The notes beneath the pieces were generated by a model, which searched no databases, had not been told where the DNA came from, and saw only the letters and a program-made list of their open reading frames with translations. From positions 28,580,086-28,644,085 of the forward strand of contig NC_079475.1 of the NCBI RefSeq assembly GCF_026230105.1: a DNA stretch of 64,000 nucleotides, written 5' to 3'. Below are positions 35,066 to 46,589 of the stretch, one piece after another. This stretch comes from Diorhabda sublineata. Taxonomy: Eukaryota > Arthropoda > Insecta > Coleoptera > Chrysomelidae. Numbering within the stretch: the stretch's first letter is position 1; each line of letters starts with the position of its first letter. The position numbers were made by a program, and so were the translations under genes.

Positions 35066-36340
35066 CAAGGATGTATTGATATCTAGTTAGACTAGACCAG
35101 TTCCATGCATGAACAAAATATTGCTTTACCATAGCAACGAACAATAACTTATCAGAAGTGTCAGTGTGAAGTTTGACATCAAAAAAGTGAATCAGGTTAA
35201 GCAATAAATTAAAAGAAAAAATATATCAACCGAAATAGTGAAAATAGAAAAATTCAAGTATAGAGCCATCATCAAGTACCTGTATTTAAAACGGTTAAGA
35301 GGTAAGCAGATTTACGAAGATATGCTTAATACCCTTGGTGATCAATGTCCTTCGTATGCGACCGGAAAAATTGGACTGCAGGCTTCAAAAGAGGTAAATT
35401 TTTAATTGAAGAAAAGAGGCAAGTTTTTGTGTCAGTCCCCGAAAATATCGATGCTGTTCATGACATGATTTTATCAGACCGAAGAATTGAGCCAAAACGT
35501 ATATCTGAAGCATTGATTATTTCATACGAACGCGTTCATCATATAGTTCAATTTACACATGAGAAAAATTGCTTCAAATTGGATCCTCAAATGTTTGAAT
35601 GTTGACCAAAAAGCGTGCAAGGGTAAAAGCATCGCGTTCGATCTGTGCTCGATTTGAAAACGATGTAGATTTCTTAAACCAAATTTTTACTATGGATGAG
35701 TCTTGAATACATTTCTACGAACCAGAAACAAAGCAACAATCGATGTAATGGTGACACTTTGGTTCTCCAAGACCTAAGAAGTTTCGTGTCCAATAATCTG
35801 CTGGAAAATTTCTTGCTTCAGTTTCTTTGGATTGCCATGGAATAATCATGATTGATTCTTTGGATAAGGGCAGAACAATAACTGGAGATTACTATTCGAT
35901 ATTACTGACCACTCTACGGAAAAAAATTAAAGACAAAAGACGCGGTAAGCTATCCTAAGGTGTTTTGTTTTTACACGACAACGCCCCTGCACACAAATCT
36001 CATGTTGTCATGCAAAAAAATTCGTAATTTAGGGTTTAAATATCTAGAAAACCCCGTTTATTCATCAGATTTGGCTCCGTTCGACTATCATTTCTTTTCT
36101 CAACCGAAAAAAAGTTTAAAAGGTCTTAAATTTTCTTCCAACGAGGAGGTAATAAAAGCTGTGGAGGTCTAGTCTGCAGAACAAGAAGAAACATTTTTTT
36201 TTAAAAAGTCTAGAGATGTTGCAGGTTCTCTGTAATAAAAGTATCCAATTAAGAAGATAATATGTTTAGTAATATAATATTTTGACATTAAAATTTTGTT
36301 TGGTTCTATAGTAGGCTAAGAATTTTCCAATATATCCTCG
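35066..36340 (+). mobile_element. Full-length mariner element, inactive
   Basis: 1275 bp, the normal mariner length. Left end CAAGGATGTATTGATATC, right end on the opposite strand CGAGGATATATTGG; flanked by TA at 35064-35065 and 36341-36342. The 5' region matches the copy at 28550-28233 in reverse orientation almost throughout (for example TATAGTAACG/CATAGCAACG and ATCATCAAGTACCTGTATTT). Inserted between the two copies of direct repeat A. Confidence 0.9.
35255..36240 (+). pseudogene. Mariner transposase pseudogene (DD34D)
   Basis: Equivalent of the start ATG is lost (TTCAAGTATAGAGCC where the other copy has ATGGAGTATCGAGTC). KYLYLKRLRGKQIYEDML and GDQCPSYAT follow, then after a shift an open part (35345-35605) with VPENIDAVHDMIL and the second helix-turn-helix. 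The first catalytic Asp remains in TMDES at about 35693, but the next Trp codon is a TGA. The second is in LHDNAPAH near 35975-35990, then a frameshift, then VYSSDLAPFDYHFF at about 36060-36100 with the third Asp; spacing second to third is 34 if the shift is allowed for. KSLKGLKFSSNEEVIKAVEV closes the open part at 36172. All three Asp codons survive, but stops and frameshifts kill it. Confidence 0.88.
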
Positions 36341-36483
36341 TATCCTCAAAAATGTACAAATTCATGTTAATATAAAAAAAATTCAAAAATAATGAAAAAA
36401 TGTGAATCAAAAACTGAATGTTGTGAATTCCATCATAAATCATTTACACAGCATAAAACCAAGCAACCAATTTCACTAACTGC

Positions 36484-36498
36484 AACCTAACCTAACCT
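36484..36498. repeat. Short AACCT repeat (insect-telomere-like, 3 units)
   Basis: AACCTAACCTAACCT. Matches the insect telomere unit but is only three copies, as often scattered in insect genomes. Confidence 0.5.
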
Positions 36499-36640
36499 GA
36501 GACAATTTTTAGCCAAATATACGAGTGAAAGTGATAGTGTAGATCGGGTAATTAGTAGGTTTATTTTGTTATAATATATAATGAGACAAATTTCCTGAAT
36601 TATATCAAATTATTAAAATAGAATAAACCGAAGAATGCGA
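36495..36640 (+). repeat. Direct repeat B, copy 1
   Basis: GAGACAATTTTTAGCCAAAT ... TTTATTTTGTTATAATATAT ... GAGACAAATTTCCTGAATTA ... TATCAAATTATTAAAATAGA. A second copy lies near 37310-37400, about 770 bp on. Confidence 0.6.
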
Positions 36641-36682
36641 ATTTTTTGGTAAAAGTCGCATAATAATAAAGGAAATAGGTGT

Positions 36683-36773
36683 GGTCAATTGGGCGGTGGT
36701 AGTTGATCGTGTGTTCGACCAGAGTAATTTGGAATACAATATTTATACATGTAAATTCGGCCAGAATTAAGAG
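36683..36773 (+). repeat. Direct repeat A, copy 2
   Basis: GGTCAATTGGGCGGTGGTAG ... GACCAGAGTAATTTGGAATA ... TTATACATGTAAATTCGGCC ... GAATTAAGAGT. Diverged and shorter than the copy at 34910. Confidence 0.6.
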
Positions 36774-37059
36774 TGCTATTTTAAATATAAAAAATTAATT
36801 AGATATTGTGTGGGTAAAATTAAAATATACCACTCTCAGATGGTATATGTATTTTCAAAAATGTACTAATGGTATAATATAATGATGTTTGAAAAAATTT
36901 AATAATACGTAAGAAATGTTTACCACAAAATAAACAGTTTACACTTTGGCAAATTCAGGAATGAATGTAAAATGTGAATGTGTCTCTCATGCAGGTCTGT
37001 TAGATAGTGAAGAGAACTGCGTGGATACCTTCTTTCATTGCTTTTACTGGACACCGGGA

Positions 37060-37065
<6 letters not shown>

Positions 37066-37093
<28 letters not shown>
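37066..37093. repeat. (AT)14 microsatellite
   Basis: Alternating AT after ATATGT; about 28 bp. Confidence 0.9.
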
Positions 37094-37100
<7 letters not shown>

Positions 37101-37309
37101 CCCTTGATTATTTACCGCACTAATTCACCAAGCGCATATTACTCTTTGTCATCCGAATACTTTCTCATTTTAAATTCGTGCCTTTCGTACTTTTCTTGAC
37201 ATTCACTCCTGTATTTGCCAAACTGTAAAGTCCATGACAAATTATTCACACATTATAAAATCAAGAAACAGATTTCAAGAGTTCTAACCTAACGTCGAAT
37301 TCATATCTA

Positions 37310-37405
37310 TGGGGACAATTTATAGCTAGTGTAATTTATTTTATTATAATGAAACAAATTTTATGAATTATATCAAATAATTGAAAATAAACAACCCAAA
37401 GTAGG
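37310..37405 (+). repeat. Direct repeat B, copy 2
   Basis: GGGGACAATTTATAGCTAG ... TTTATTTTATTATAATGAAA ... TTTTATGAATTATATCAAAT ... AATTGAAAATAAAC. Matches 36495-36640 with an internal deletion. Confidence 0.6.
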
Positions 37406-38764
37406 TTTTCCTATTGAGTATCATTGTAATTGATAAATAGATAAAACGTCTAATGGAACTAGTTTCTCTTTATGGTGATTTAGTTTTCAATCCATTACAT
37501 GTTTTTAGTTAACTTTATCACCTATTCTGAAAAATTGCACAATTTAAATAAAAACTTGCATAGGTTGACTGACTTAATACAATCTTACATCAATATTAAT
37601 CAAACTATTTACCTAAATTTGTTCTTAATAACTTCATCAAGTGAGTTTATTCCATATTTATTCTAAAACTATTCTATAAGAAGTTGTATTTAATCTAAGT
37701 TAATTGAAAGGAGTGAGAATTGCTCAAAAATACTAAATATTAGCATGAAATCTCAATATTTGCGTGAGGCAAAGTCATTTATTTATAATTTTAATTAAGT
37801 AAATTTATAATATGAATAAATATCATGCCTACTATTTGGTGTCAATCGAATACCGTTTTTCATAATAGATAAAAATCTACATACTCGGTTCGATCGCAAA
37901 TCAATTAACAAATATGGGCTGCACTTTGCAGTGAAGTTCATTAACCTAATATTTAAATTAGGTTAGATTACGTTTTTTCAGAGATCTGAAGATTTGCAGA
38001 AACATTTAATCACATTGATCTAGAGTCAACTTTTTAGACGCTATGAGGAAAGGCGAACACGTTCAAGGAAGCTATATTATAGAAATTTTTACTAAAAAAT
38101 AACACAATAATTTCCTTCAAGGCTCAACAATTTTTTTTGTTCCATTGTAAATGTTCGTGAGAATGTTACAGCTCTAGACAAATTAAGAGAGGGCTGTGAA
38201 AGGCAGATATTCATTTAGGTTTATACCAGTAAGGTTTATATTCGACATTTTTTAATAGTAACACTATTTCTAGTATGGATTTACTCTATAATATAAAATA
38301 TGAAAATATAAATAGTTTTCTTTATAGAATGCTATATAATATGAAGCCTTCACTCAGAACTTCAGAACTTCAATTCAATCAATTGCGTACAAAAGTTTAC
38401 TCCAAGTCTGCATTCATTTTACATAGTATCAAATAGAAAGCGTCCCTCTCCTTACATTTCGCTATTGATAGAAAGTTGAAGAATATGCTAAGATAGAATA
38501 TTTTTAAGAAATGCCGTTTTTAAATTGGGTTTCAGCTAAATTACACCAAGCTAAGTGGCACAAACCCTTATATGGAAAATGAGGTTAGTTTTCAATATTC
38601 GTTCAACCAAATTACTACGTTTCTTTGGGAAAATTACTAGGCATTATTTTAATAGAGTAAAATGGAAGAAACAGTCAAATTACATAATGGTAAATTGTTG
38701 ATATATCTTTACTCATAATATTATAATAAAATGAAGAATGGTATTATTTAGTTTGAAATTTTTA
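37406..38764. other. No gene recognised
   Basis: A/T-rich, no open frame above 60 codons, no repeat end seen. Confidence 0.45.
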
Positions 38765-39157
38765 TTATGAAAAATCTAATTGACATAAACTATAACTTTT
38801 AGTACTTGATAATTTTATTACAATCTTTTTCATTTTCACCACCATTTCTTTTCGTAAAGACTTGCAAGATCTAATAATTTTGACTTCAGGAGTGACCAAA
38901 TGATAAATTCCGGGGCTAATAGATTGGTTGAAGAGGAGTAATAATAGTATAGTTATCACTATTATCTGATAAACCACTTTTGGATTTTTTCCTACGGCGT
39001 CATCTGATATCAATTGTTTATATAGCACAGCCTTGACGTTTAGACGCCTTCCAACGAACAAAAGCTGTTGCGTGAAGAGAGTTTCCGACAGTGTTTGAAA
39101 CAATTTTAAAGGAATTTGAGATCGGACTCCATGAATTACCCAAAACATTATTAACAT
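38765..39157 (-). CDS. Unassigned 130-codon open frame with hydrophobic segments
   Basis: The longest frame in the window not explained by a simple repeat. It starts MLIMFWVIHGVRSQI, a possible signal-peptide-like start, has a polar middle (residues about 25-60), then a strongly hydrophobic segment VVYQIIVITILLLLLF (about residues 61-76) that could cross a membrane, and a Lys-rich tail (RKEMVVKMKKIVIKL). No family is recognised. No supportive splice sites or polyadenylation context were established. It may be an exon of a membrane protein, or a chance frame in A/T-rich DNA. Confidence 0.2.
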   Translation of the reverse strand: MLIMFWVIHGVRSQIPLKLFQTLSETLFTQQLLFVGRRLNVKAVLYKQLISDDAVGKNPKVVYQIIVITILLLLLFNQSISPGIYHLVTPEVKIIRSCKSLRKEMVVKMKKIVIKLSSTKSYSLCQLDFS

Positions 39158-40077
39158 AATATTCTTTCTTTCAATTTTCTATATTATATCGCGAATCATT
39201 TGAACCATAAAATCTTTTGATTTTTCTAAAAGTACTAGAAACAAAATTGAAAAAGCAGTGAAACGACGTTTAAAATGAAGTATTACCAAATCCCCATTTT
39301 ATTTAGAGATTTCAGGGGTTGTGTATGTCTCCGCTATGTTTAATCTTCAGTTTAGAAACTATCGTTTAATTCCAACTTCATATTATGTATTACGAATCAG
39401 TCTTAGTCCAAAATAATGTGATCGTTAGCAAAATATTAATTATCCATTTTTAACCAATGTCATATCAATTCTTATTAATTTCCTCCTGTAGCATACTGAT
39501 GCCTATTATATAACCTGTAAAAAGTAGTATCTGTCATATCTTTCACAAACTACCTAGACACAAAATATTCGTGACTTTTTTTAGGCGACATGATAATGTT
39601 TTTCTACTTGAATTTTCACCCAAACATTTTCCACAATTATATCCTTTTGATCTCTATAACCATATATATGTGAGACGTGTCATAAAGTGAAAAGATTATT
39701 TTCAGATAAATATCATTGATAAAATGAAGAAAACTTTGATGCAAATCAGCACTTAAATGTCCGTTAAAGAGCGGATGTTGACATGGATGGAAATCGTTAT
39801 GGCCGATTGCGGCTGAAATATTTTCCCCAATCCTATAACTTTCACTCTTAATTATTTTATACATACAACATAACCTCAAAATACTGTAGACCAAATATAA
39901 CGTTATAAAATTGTTATAATTGAGGTTATCTGTAGAAATATTTTTCATATTTTGTTGATGTATCAAAGAAATATATAATTTTTTAAAAAAGCATCTTTTG
40001 TTGTGCCCTCTGTCAACTTTCGTAATCTGACACTGAAAATGGAATTTAACTTAATGCAAAAGTACTTAGCGCACATA
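39158..40077. other. No gene recognised; one unassigned reverse frame
   Basis: A 109-codon reverse frame (39966-39637) contains an uncommon stretch (GENISAAIGHNDFHPCQHPL) with no recognised homology. It is not linked by obvious splice sites to the frame at 39157-38765. Otherwise A/T-rich. Confidence 0.25.
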
Positions 40078-40675
40078 CAGGGTGTTTCTAAATTAATTCG
40101 ACATAATTCTGTACGTAATTGTTCGTATGAAATTAAGATGGGTCGTCCTATAACAACATTTTGTTATCCCACCCGAAATATTATCCTTTTTAAAGTGGTA
40201 ACTAAAATTGAGTTTTTATTTTTCTTCAAATTTCAGCACTACTAGAAACTTATAAGCCGCTTTGTGAAATAAAATTATAAATTAAAATCCTTGTTTTATT
40301 AAGAAATATTTCCCATTCTCCAATTTTTTTCTCAATACCAATTGCTGCGGAGAAAAACAATAAACACCATGATTATTAATTTTTTTAACACATTGAGTGA
40401 TAATCATTAAAAAACTGAAATGTAATACGATTCACCAGGTATAATGTAACAGGAATAATGGAAAAATACCTGTAGTAAGTTTTTTGCAAGTGCACAATAA
40501 TTACAGGATTTCAAGTTTATAGCATTACACTTATTTTGGCAAAAAAATGAAAACTCAACTGTAGTCACCACCCTTTAAGGTCGATATCCCGGAAAAGGGT
40601 AGGCTGAAGAAATTTTGTTTTCCCCATCCTGATGTCATACGCGTAATCACCTCCTGAATTATATAAGGGTTATAT
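40078..40675 (+). mobile_element. Non-autonomous relative of the 24-26 kb Tc1/IS630 element, with long inverted repeats
   Basis: Left end CAGGGTGTTTCTAAATTAAT after TA (40076-40077). About 165 bp match the inverted right end of the element ending at 26361. Within the element itself, the left arm (CCTTTTTAAAGTGGTAACTA ... TTGAGTTTTTATTTTT at 40190-40230) is inverted at 40548-40600 (AAAACTCAACTGTAGTCACC ... CTTTAAGG), so the arms are long inverted repeats around a non-coding centre of about 300 bp. The right end is decayed or missing after about 40675. No transposase sequence. Would have depended on the DUF4817-type enzyme. Confidence 0.65.
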
Positions 40676-43600
40676 TATAATAAGTTATAGCTATTTTCAC
40701 AGAAGATATTCACTTTTCTAGTGTTAAACTCTTCAGAGTTTGCATTCTTGCATTTACTTCGCTATGTTGTTTTTAATTACATTCTCGAACTCGTGATATA
40801 ATTTTTTTTCAGATTTAGGGGCACCTAAACGCCCCATTTCTTTTACAAACTGAAAATAAATGTAACATATGATATATATCATATGATTAAGATGAGTTTT
40901 ACTCAGGTACCTCTCTTTTTCACCAATTCAGTTAAGTTGTACGTCATTGCATTTTTATTTATTGTTATTTTACTTAGGACAGAAGAGAAATTACTGGAAC
41001 CGTTATTATTTGTCTACTATAACTAGAATTATTCTGTCAGAAATACGAAGTTAATTCATCAGCATATTTAAAGGAGAGAATCTTCGGAAAAACTTATTTT
41101 TATATATTGGTACTTCATTAGAATGCTCTAAATCATTCAAAAATTTATTTTCGAAATAAGGGAAGAACAAAACGCCAGAAACCACCTAATTCCTTGTTAT
41201 TCTATCTACTACATTTTTTTTCTCTCATTCAACATATTTGTAATTAAAAATACCCATGGGGTATTCACTTTGTTACTTTCCCAAGAATTAAGTTGGAGAG
41301 CCAATGTTTCAAATACAAATGATAAGAAAACTAATATAACTCAATGTTAGGCATTCCTCAGTCTCCATTTGAATGTTTTTAATCCAAAAGTATCACATTC
41401 CAAATATTTTTCATAGTCTATGGTTACAGTTATTATGAGAATTTTAGAAATAAATACAAACCCTAATTCTACTTCATATCAGAAAAATGTGTTATTGCTC
41501 TCTTTTCAACCTTTCAACATATATAATAAATATCGTTGTATCTTCAGTCGTTGCAGATTCTGTTCTGAAGTTAATAACCTTTCACCGCAAATTAGTGGTG
41601 AGAAAAGTATGAAAATTTACGACACTTCAATTTCCTCATAAAAAAATTAGATTTGAAATTTGTAGGAATGTTAAGAATCTATAGCTGGCGCGGATGAACG
41701 TGAGAGGTGATACTCTGAATGATAAATGTAAATTAAGTTCTATTCCTACTAATTGCTATTACATTCTTATATCGCGTATATCAGAATAAATGCATGCATG
41801 TGAGTGCGTTATAACTAACCTCTTAGTTGTATATCATCTCACTCCATTACATATTGTATTATTATTAATATTATTATTCAATATCCTCATGCTTTCAAGC
41901 GGCTGGTTATCATACCTACTCAATTCAATTTGATTATATTTTCGTTCAAGTTCTCATTGGAGATGAAAAGTTGTAATAATTTATTAGATACAACACATAT
42001 AGATAAAACTACAACACTTTCTATGTATTGAGTATTTTAACAATTTATAGTCTAAGAGCAAGTGCATCATAATTTAATAAATCTTCAAATTTTCTCAGTT
42101 ATACCAATCATGAGTATAGGGCTAGCGCGGACGGTTTCCTGAGGAAATTTTGAAATTTGAAATTTCTTGACAATAAGCTAAAAGTTTCGGAAAGTGGATC
42201 CTCAAATGAGATTATCAGAAAAATTGGATAGGTTTTAGAAATTGCGAACTTTAATCTCATTGAATTCTAATTCTAAAATTGTGTATCATAAAATGTGAAA
42301 ATTTCATTTTTAATGATTCAACTAAATGAAATCATATTTTGTCATTGGGAGCAATCAGATGTTTTTCTATTGAGCTAAGTGTTAAACCAGTTAGTAACAG
42401 TTTGTTTCTACTTTACATCATTTTCCTTGCGCTTTCCGCTAAGAAATTATTAGGCTCTAATAGAAATTAAATTGTTCCAGTTAATTCTTTGTTTTTCCGG
42501 CAACGCGTTACCGACATTATCCTGAAGCAGAACAGCTTGTTATTTTAACTAGTTTCAGAATAAATAACGCTTCATAGTACTTCTCAGCATTTGTTTTTAT
42601 TTCTCTCGACAGAAGTCTAATAAAATAATTTACGGTCCCAAAGACGAGGGCTTTGTTAAAGATTATCGTTTGAATTTATTACTGAATTGACGCGTAACGT
42701 GTAAGCATTTCACTAAAAAACTTTTCAAAATTTTTTATAGCGCTATAACATGAGTACATAATTCAATTTGTTCTGTGTTTCTAATCTGAATTTGGTCACT
42801 CATCTCGCACTTATTTTTTGAATTGAATTTAGTAGCAGCTCGATAAACGACTGGTCTTGCCATTCTATCTCATTCTTGCTCATTCTATCATCACCTTTCA
42901 TAAAAAACTTCATCTATAACACTAGACCGTTTTCCATCATGACTGGTTGCCTTCACTCCATCGAAAATCGTACAAAACTTAGCAAATTTAAAGAGCCGAT
43001 TTCGATAAGATTTCATTAGGACGCATTTGTTCGAATGTTCGAATGTTCATTTTGTTTTTCTCCAGAACTTTTCCCTCCATTGTTAGGGTAAGAGCTTAAG
43101 TTTCAAGACTATGAATTTTAGAGGAAATTTATCTCAAAATTCGTCATTTTTAGTTCGCCTATAATCGCGCAAATTTTGGCTTTAACAAAAGAGCTAAATT
43201 TTCTTCCAATATAAGGTAAGAGTTCACTCATGGTGGGCGTGAAGGAGTTTCTTGAATTCAAATTATGATCAGTCTTGAGACAAGCTGACTCACTGGTAGC
43301 AACGAAAGTTCTAAGATCTATCACCATGTTATCCACATAATCGTATTGGTATTATTTAGTAGAAACTGTGGGCAACAACTAACAATTGAGAAATTCTCAA
43401 CAGTCCAATTGTCTAGTAGTTTTTGACCTTTTGGTTTCATGTCCTCAACAAAACTATAAATGGTATTTGAGGAATAATATATAGAATCTTCTTATGTTGT
43501 AGTCATCGGGCTTACATTAATTAAAATGGGGTAGAAAGTGCTAGAGAATAACCCCCAAATTTAATTTAGGAAAATACAAGGCCATTTGATATATGTGATA

Positions 43601-44640
43601 AGGCAACTATATCGAAGGGCTTTGTCGAGTTCATAGGCTGACGTATATTTGCGATTTGTGGACAGAGACACTACAGGTCTTTGTATTTGCAGATTGTCTA
43701 AATGCAGTAGACTAAAAATTGATTTCTTACTCATAACAATTTCAAAAGTGGGTTACTATTCCTAGAAAAATAGGCATTAAACGCTGATGCATGCTTTTTA
43801 CTATTTCAACATATGGTAGTCCCTGAAATGTATCGGAATGAATATTTATAATTTCCTCTCTCGATATCAACTCACTGAGATTTCAAACAAGTTAATCTGT
43901 TGCACGGTGTACATTCATATTTCTTGACGATGGATATGATTGGCAATTTTAGGGCTTGAGGCTTTTATTTTCTCTATCTTCTATGCTGAAGTTTGAGAAC
44001 AAAACTTTCATATTATGTTTTATATAATTGATAGTATATACTAGTATAATCTATCAAATTATGTAGATTTGTATTTTTTTCATGTCTCACTTTTACTTTA
44101 CAGCAAAACCCTTCAATTTATACGCCTCATTTAATTGTTAATAAAGCCTTTGTGTCTGCAACGTATGAAAACTCTTTTTTTTTTCTCCTTATATTATCAG
44201 TTTATGTTTCCTAGTGATATATTTATTTAGGTTTAACAGCAGCAAATTTTTACGTAAGAATGTGCTAGAACCCTTTACGAATGCTTGGAATTAATTCTAC
44301 CAAGAGCAACAGCATAGGTTACTAAGGTGATATTGAGACTATTATATCTAGCTTTATATTAAATGGAATCAATAGACACATGTTTTGTTTTTGTTATTGA
44401 TTAGAAATTGTGTCTCATATCCAATTCATATCTCTACTAACGCCATATTTGGTTTTTAAATTACCGTTCACATTCATAATGAGATATTTTGGATATTATC
44501 AGATTCGAATTAACGGTGAAAGAGCTATCAAAGGTTGTGATAATAAAAGTATGAATAACTTACGTCGATTTAAAACCAGAACAAAAAATACGACATGTCA
44601 TATACAGTCCACAGTTTTTTTTTTGTTATGCTCTAGATCG
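40676..44640. other. No gene recognised; A/T-rich DNA
   Basis: Short frames at 41420-41641 (plus), 43118-43336 (minus) and 44410-44643 (plus), 72-77 codons, carry no recognised motif. A tiny GTTCGAAT direct repeat lies at 43028-43042. No element end was recognised in these four kilobases. Confidence 0.4.
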
Positions 44641-44850
44641 TGATCAACTTCGAATTTTGAAACGTACTAGGTACATATCAATGGCGTATTTACGCCGTAC
44701 AATTGTTGTCGTTGAATGTCGCCGGCATCTTTTTACTCTTCGAGGATTCGCATCAGTCACGAGGATATTGTGTGGCTCACGTGCGAGATCACGTTTCGAT
44801 GTATTCGAATCACAGATTGACAGCATAGATTATGTCTTCGACCACTAGAA
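44641..44850. other. Higher-G+C patch open on both strands
   Basis: Frames of 60-63 codons overlap on both strands (44657-44848 plus, Arg-rich; 44826-44644 minus, Arg/His-rich). No domain recognised. Base composition differs from the surrounding A/T-rich DNA, so it may be a fragment of a transposon or exon. Confidence 0.2.
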
Positions 44851-46589
44851 TCTCTATGAACTCTTCAACCTTGTCTCCAAATCTATGGAGATTATACACT
44901 ATACGTAACTATTATATTATTTCAAGCTTTGATCTGAGGTCACTCATTGTTACTGACTTTAGTAAATCAAAATTATATTTTTGCAAATATTGTCATTTAA
45001 ATGCTATCATGTTGAGTACCTTTTATGTATCTACATACGATAATAATGTACAAAGGGCGCCTTAACTCAGATATATGAGCAAAAAAAATTATCCTCACAT
45101 ACTGATAATACTCCAGCAATAAATACAAGATTATATTGATAGAAGACTATAGATTTGTTATCGTTGATTAAATATTGTGACGCAATAGTGTTTACATATC
45201 GAAAAGAAAAAACAAGAACGAAAGAGAAGAATAGATAAAAACAATAGAAAAAGTCAATGTATGATGTTAATGAGAAGCTGCTTTCTGTTGAATCACAGCT
45301 ACTTCTTCAAGTGAACAATATAGTGATACCCTTAATGTATCTAATTTTTTATTAACATTAAATTCTTCAATACTCTCATACTTCTTATTTAATTATAACA
45401 TATAACAATAGTTATTCATCTAGATAATGCTCGTTGGTTCATTAGAATTATTGAACCTAGTTATTATATATTACATTTTCATTTGCTTTGTAGAAATAGA
45501 CATTTTAGAGATAACAGAGATATTGAAAAGATATTACATGGTGACGCTGTCATCATTAAATTCTGAAGTTATAAATTACATCGAAAAAAATATGGAATGC
45601 TCAAAACAAAGCATAAGTTATGTTGAGGAAGGATAATGGAATGCTATCCATCCCAATAATAAGATAACATCATTGATATTCTAAACAAAAATAACTCAGT
45701 ATTGGATTTGATATACCATCTCGAGAATAATGGAATAAATGACATAACTTGATAGAAAAAATATATTATGTGACATCTGGGCAAAATGGCCAAAATATTA
45801 ATTAATAAATGTGGAAAACTATTTGACGTAAAACGTAACAGGTTGATTTGCATCTGATAAAATTGACTAATTCACTAATCCTGTATTCAATCAAGACCTG
45901 TTAAGCCTGATCCAAATTCTATATGATGTTATACGAGGGAATGGAGGTGAGAGAGTGTGGATGGTATGCTTGATTCCTCTTGCCTCCACTCGCCTCGCCC
46001 ATCTGTCGTTCCGGAATGCATAAGGTATGAGAACGTGAATATAGAATAAATTGAGAGTGTCTACAGCTAGGTGCCTCACGAGAGGTTTATCGGGCTAAGT
46101 GATTATTTCGATACTGCAATTCCTGTCATATAAATGGGTAGGCAACCGACATATCTAGATATTAATTATATGAAATTCTGTTTACTTGAAGGTACTTAAA
46201 AAGTCAAGTTTTTAAACCCATACCGAATAAAAAATGGATTTAATTTAATGTCACTAGAAATGTTCACATCAGATTTCGATCGCTTTTAGTATGTTTCAAA
46301 ATAACTAATGGACACATTACGAGCATTTACTTGTTGTAATAATTGTATCCTATTATTTGGTACCATATAACATTCTTAATTTTTAATTTCTTGTATAATT
46401 GAACTTGGTATTTCAATATCTCTCTTTATTATACATCTGAATGAGATAACACTTTATTATTGTGTGTAATAATTACGAATGTTAATAGAAACCGACAGGT
46501 TCTATAATTTTTTCCCAGAAAATTGTATTTTTCTCTCAATTTACAATTCAACATTGTAGCCAAAACTATGTCGAGGTGCTTCGATTGAC
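44851..46589. other. No gene recognised; second higher-G+C patch at 45.94-46.08 kb
   Basis: 45940-46090 is richer in G+C, with a 62-codon reverse frame (46079-45891, RWARRVEARG) of unknown nature. A 69-codon forward frame at 45427-45636 is Ile/Tyr-rich without motif. Otherwise A/T-rich. Confidence 0.35.

Noticed and set aside
36484..36498. Telomeric tract (AACCT units)
   Set aside because: Only three units; isolated short tracts of this kind are common in insect DNA and do not mark a chromosome end.
39637..39966. Upstream exon of the 38765-39157 reverse frame
   Set aside because: Same strand, but no good donor near 39640 and no pyrimidine-rich acceptor before 39157.
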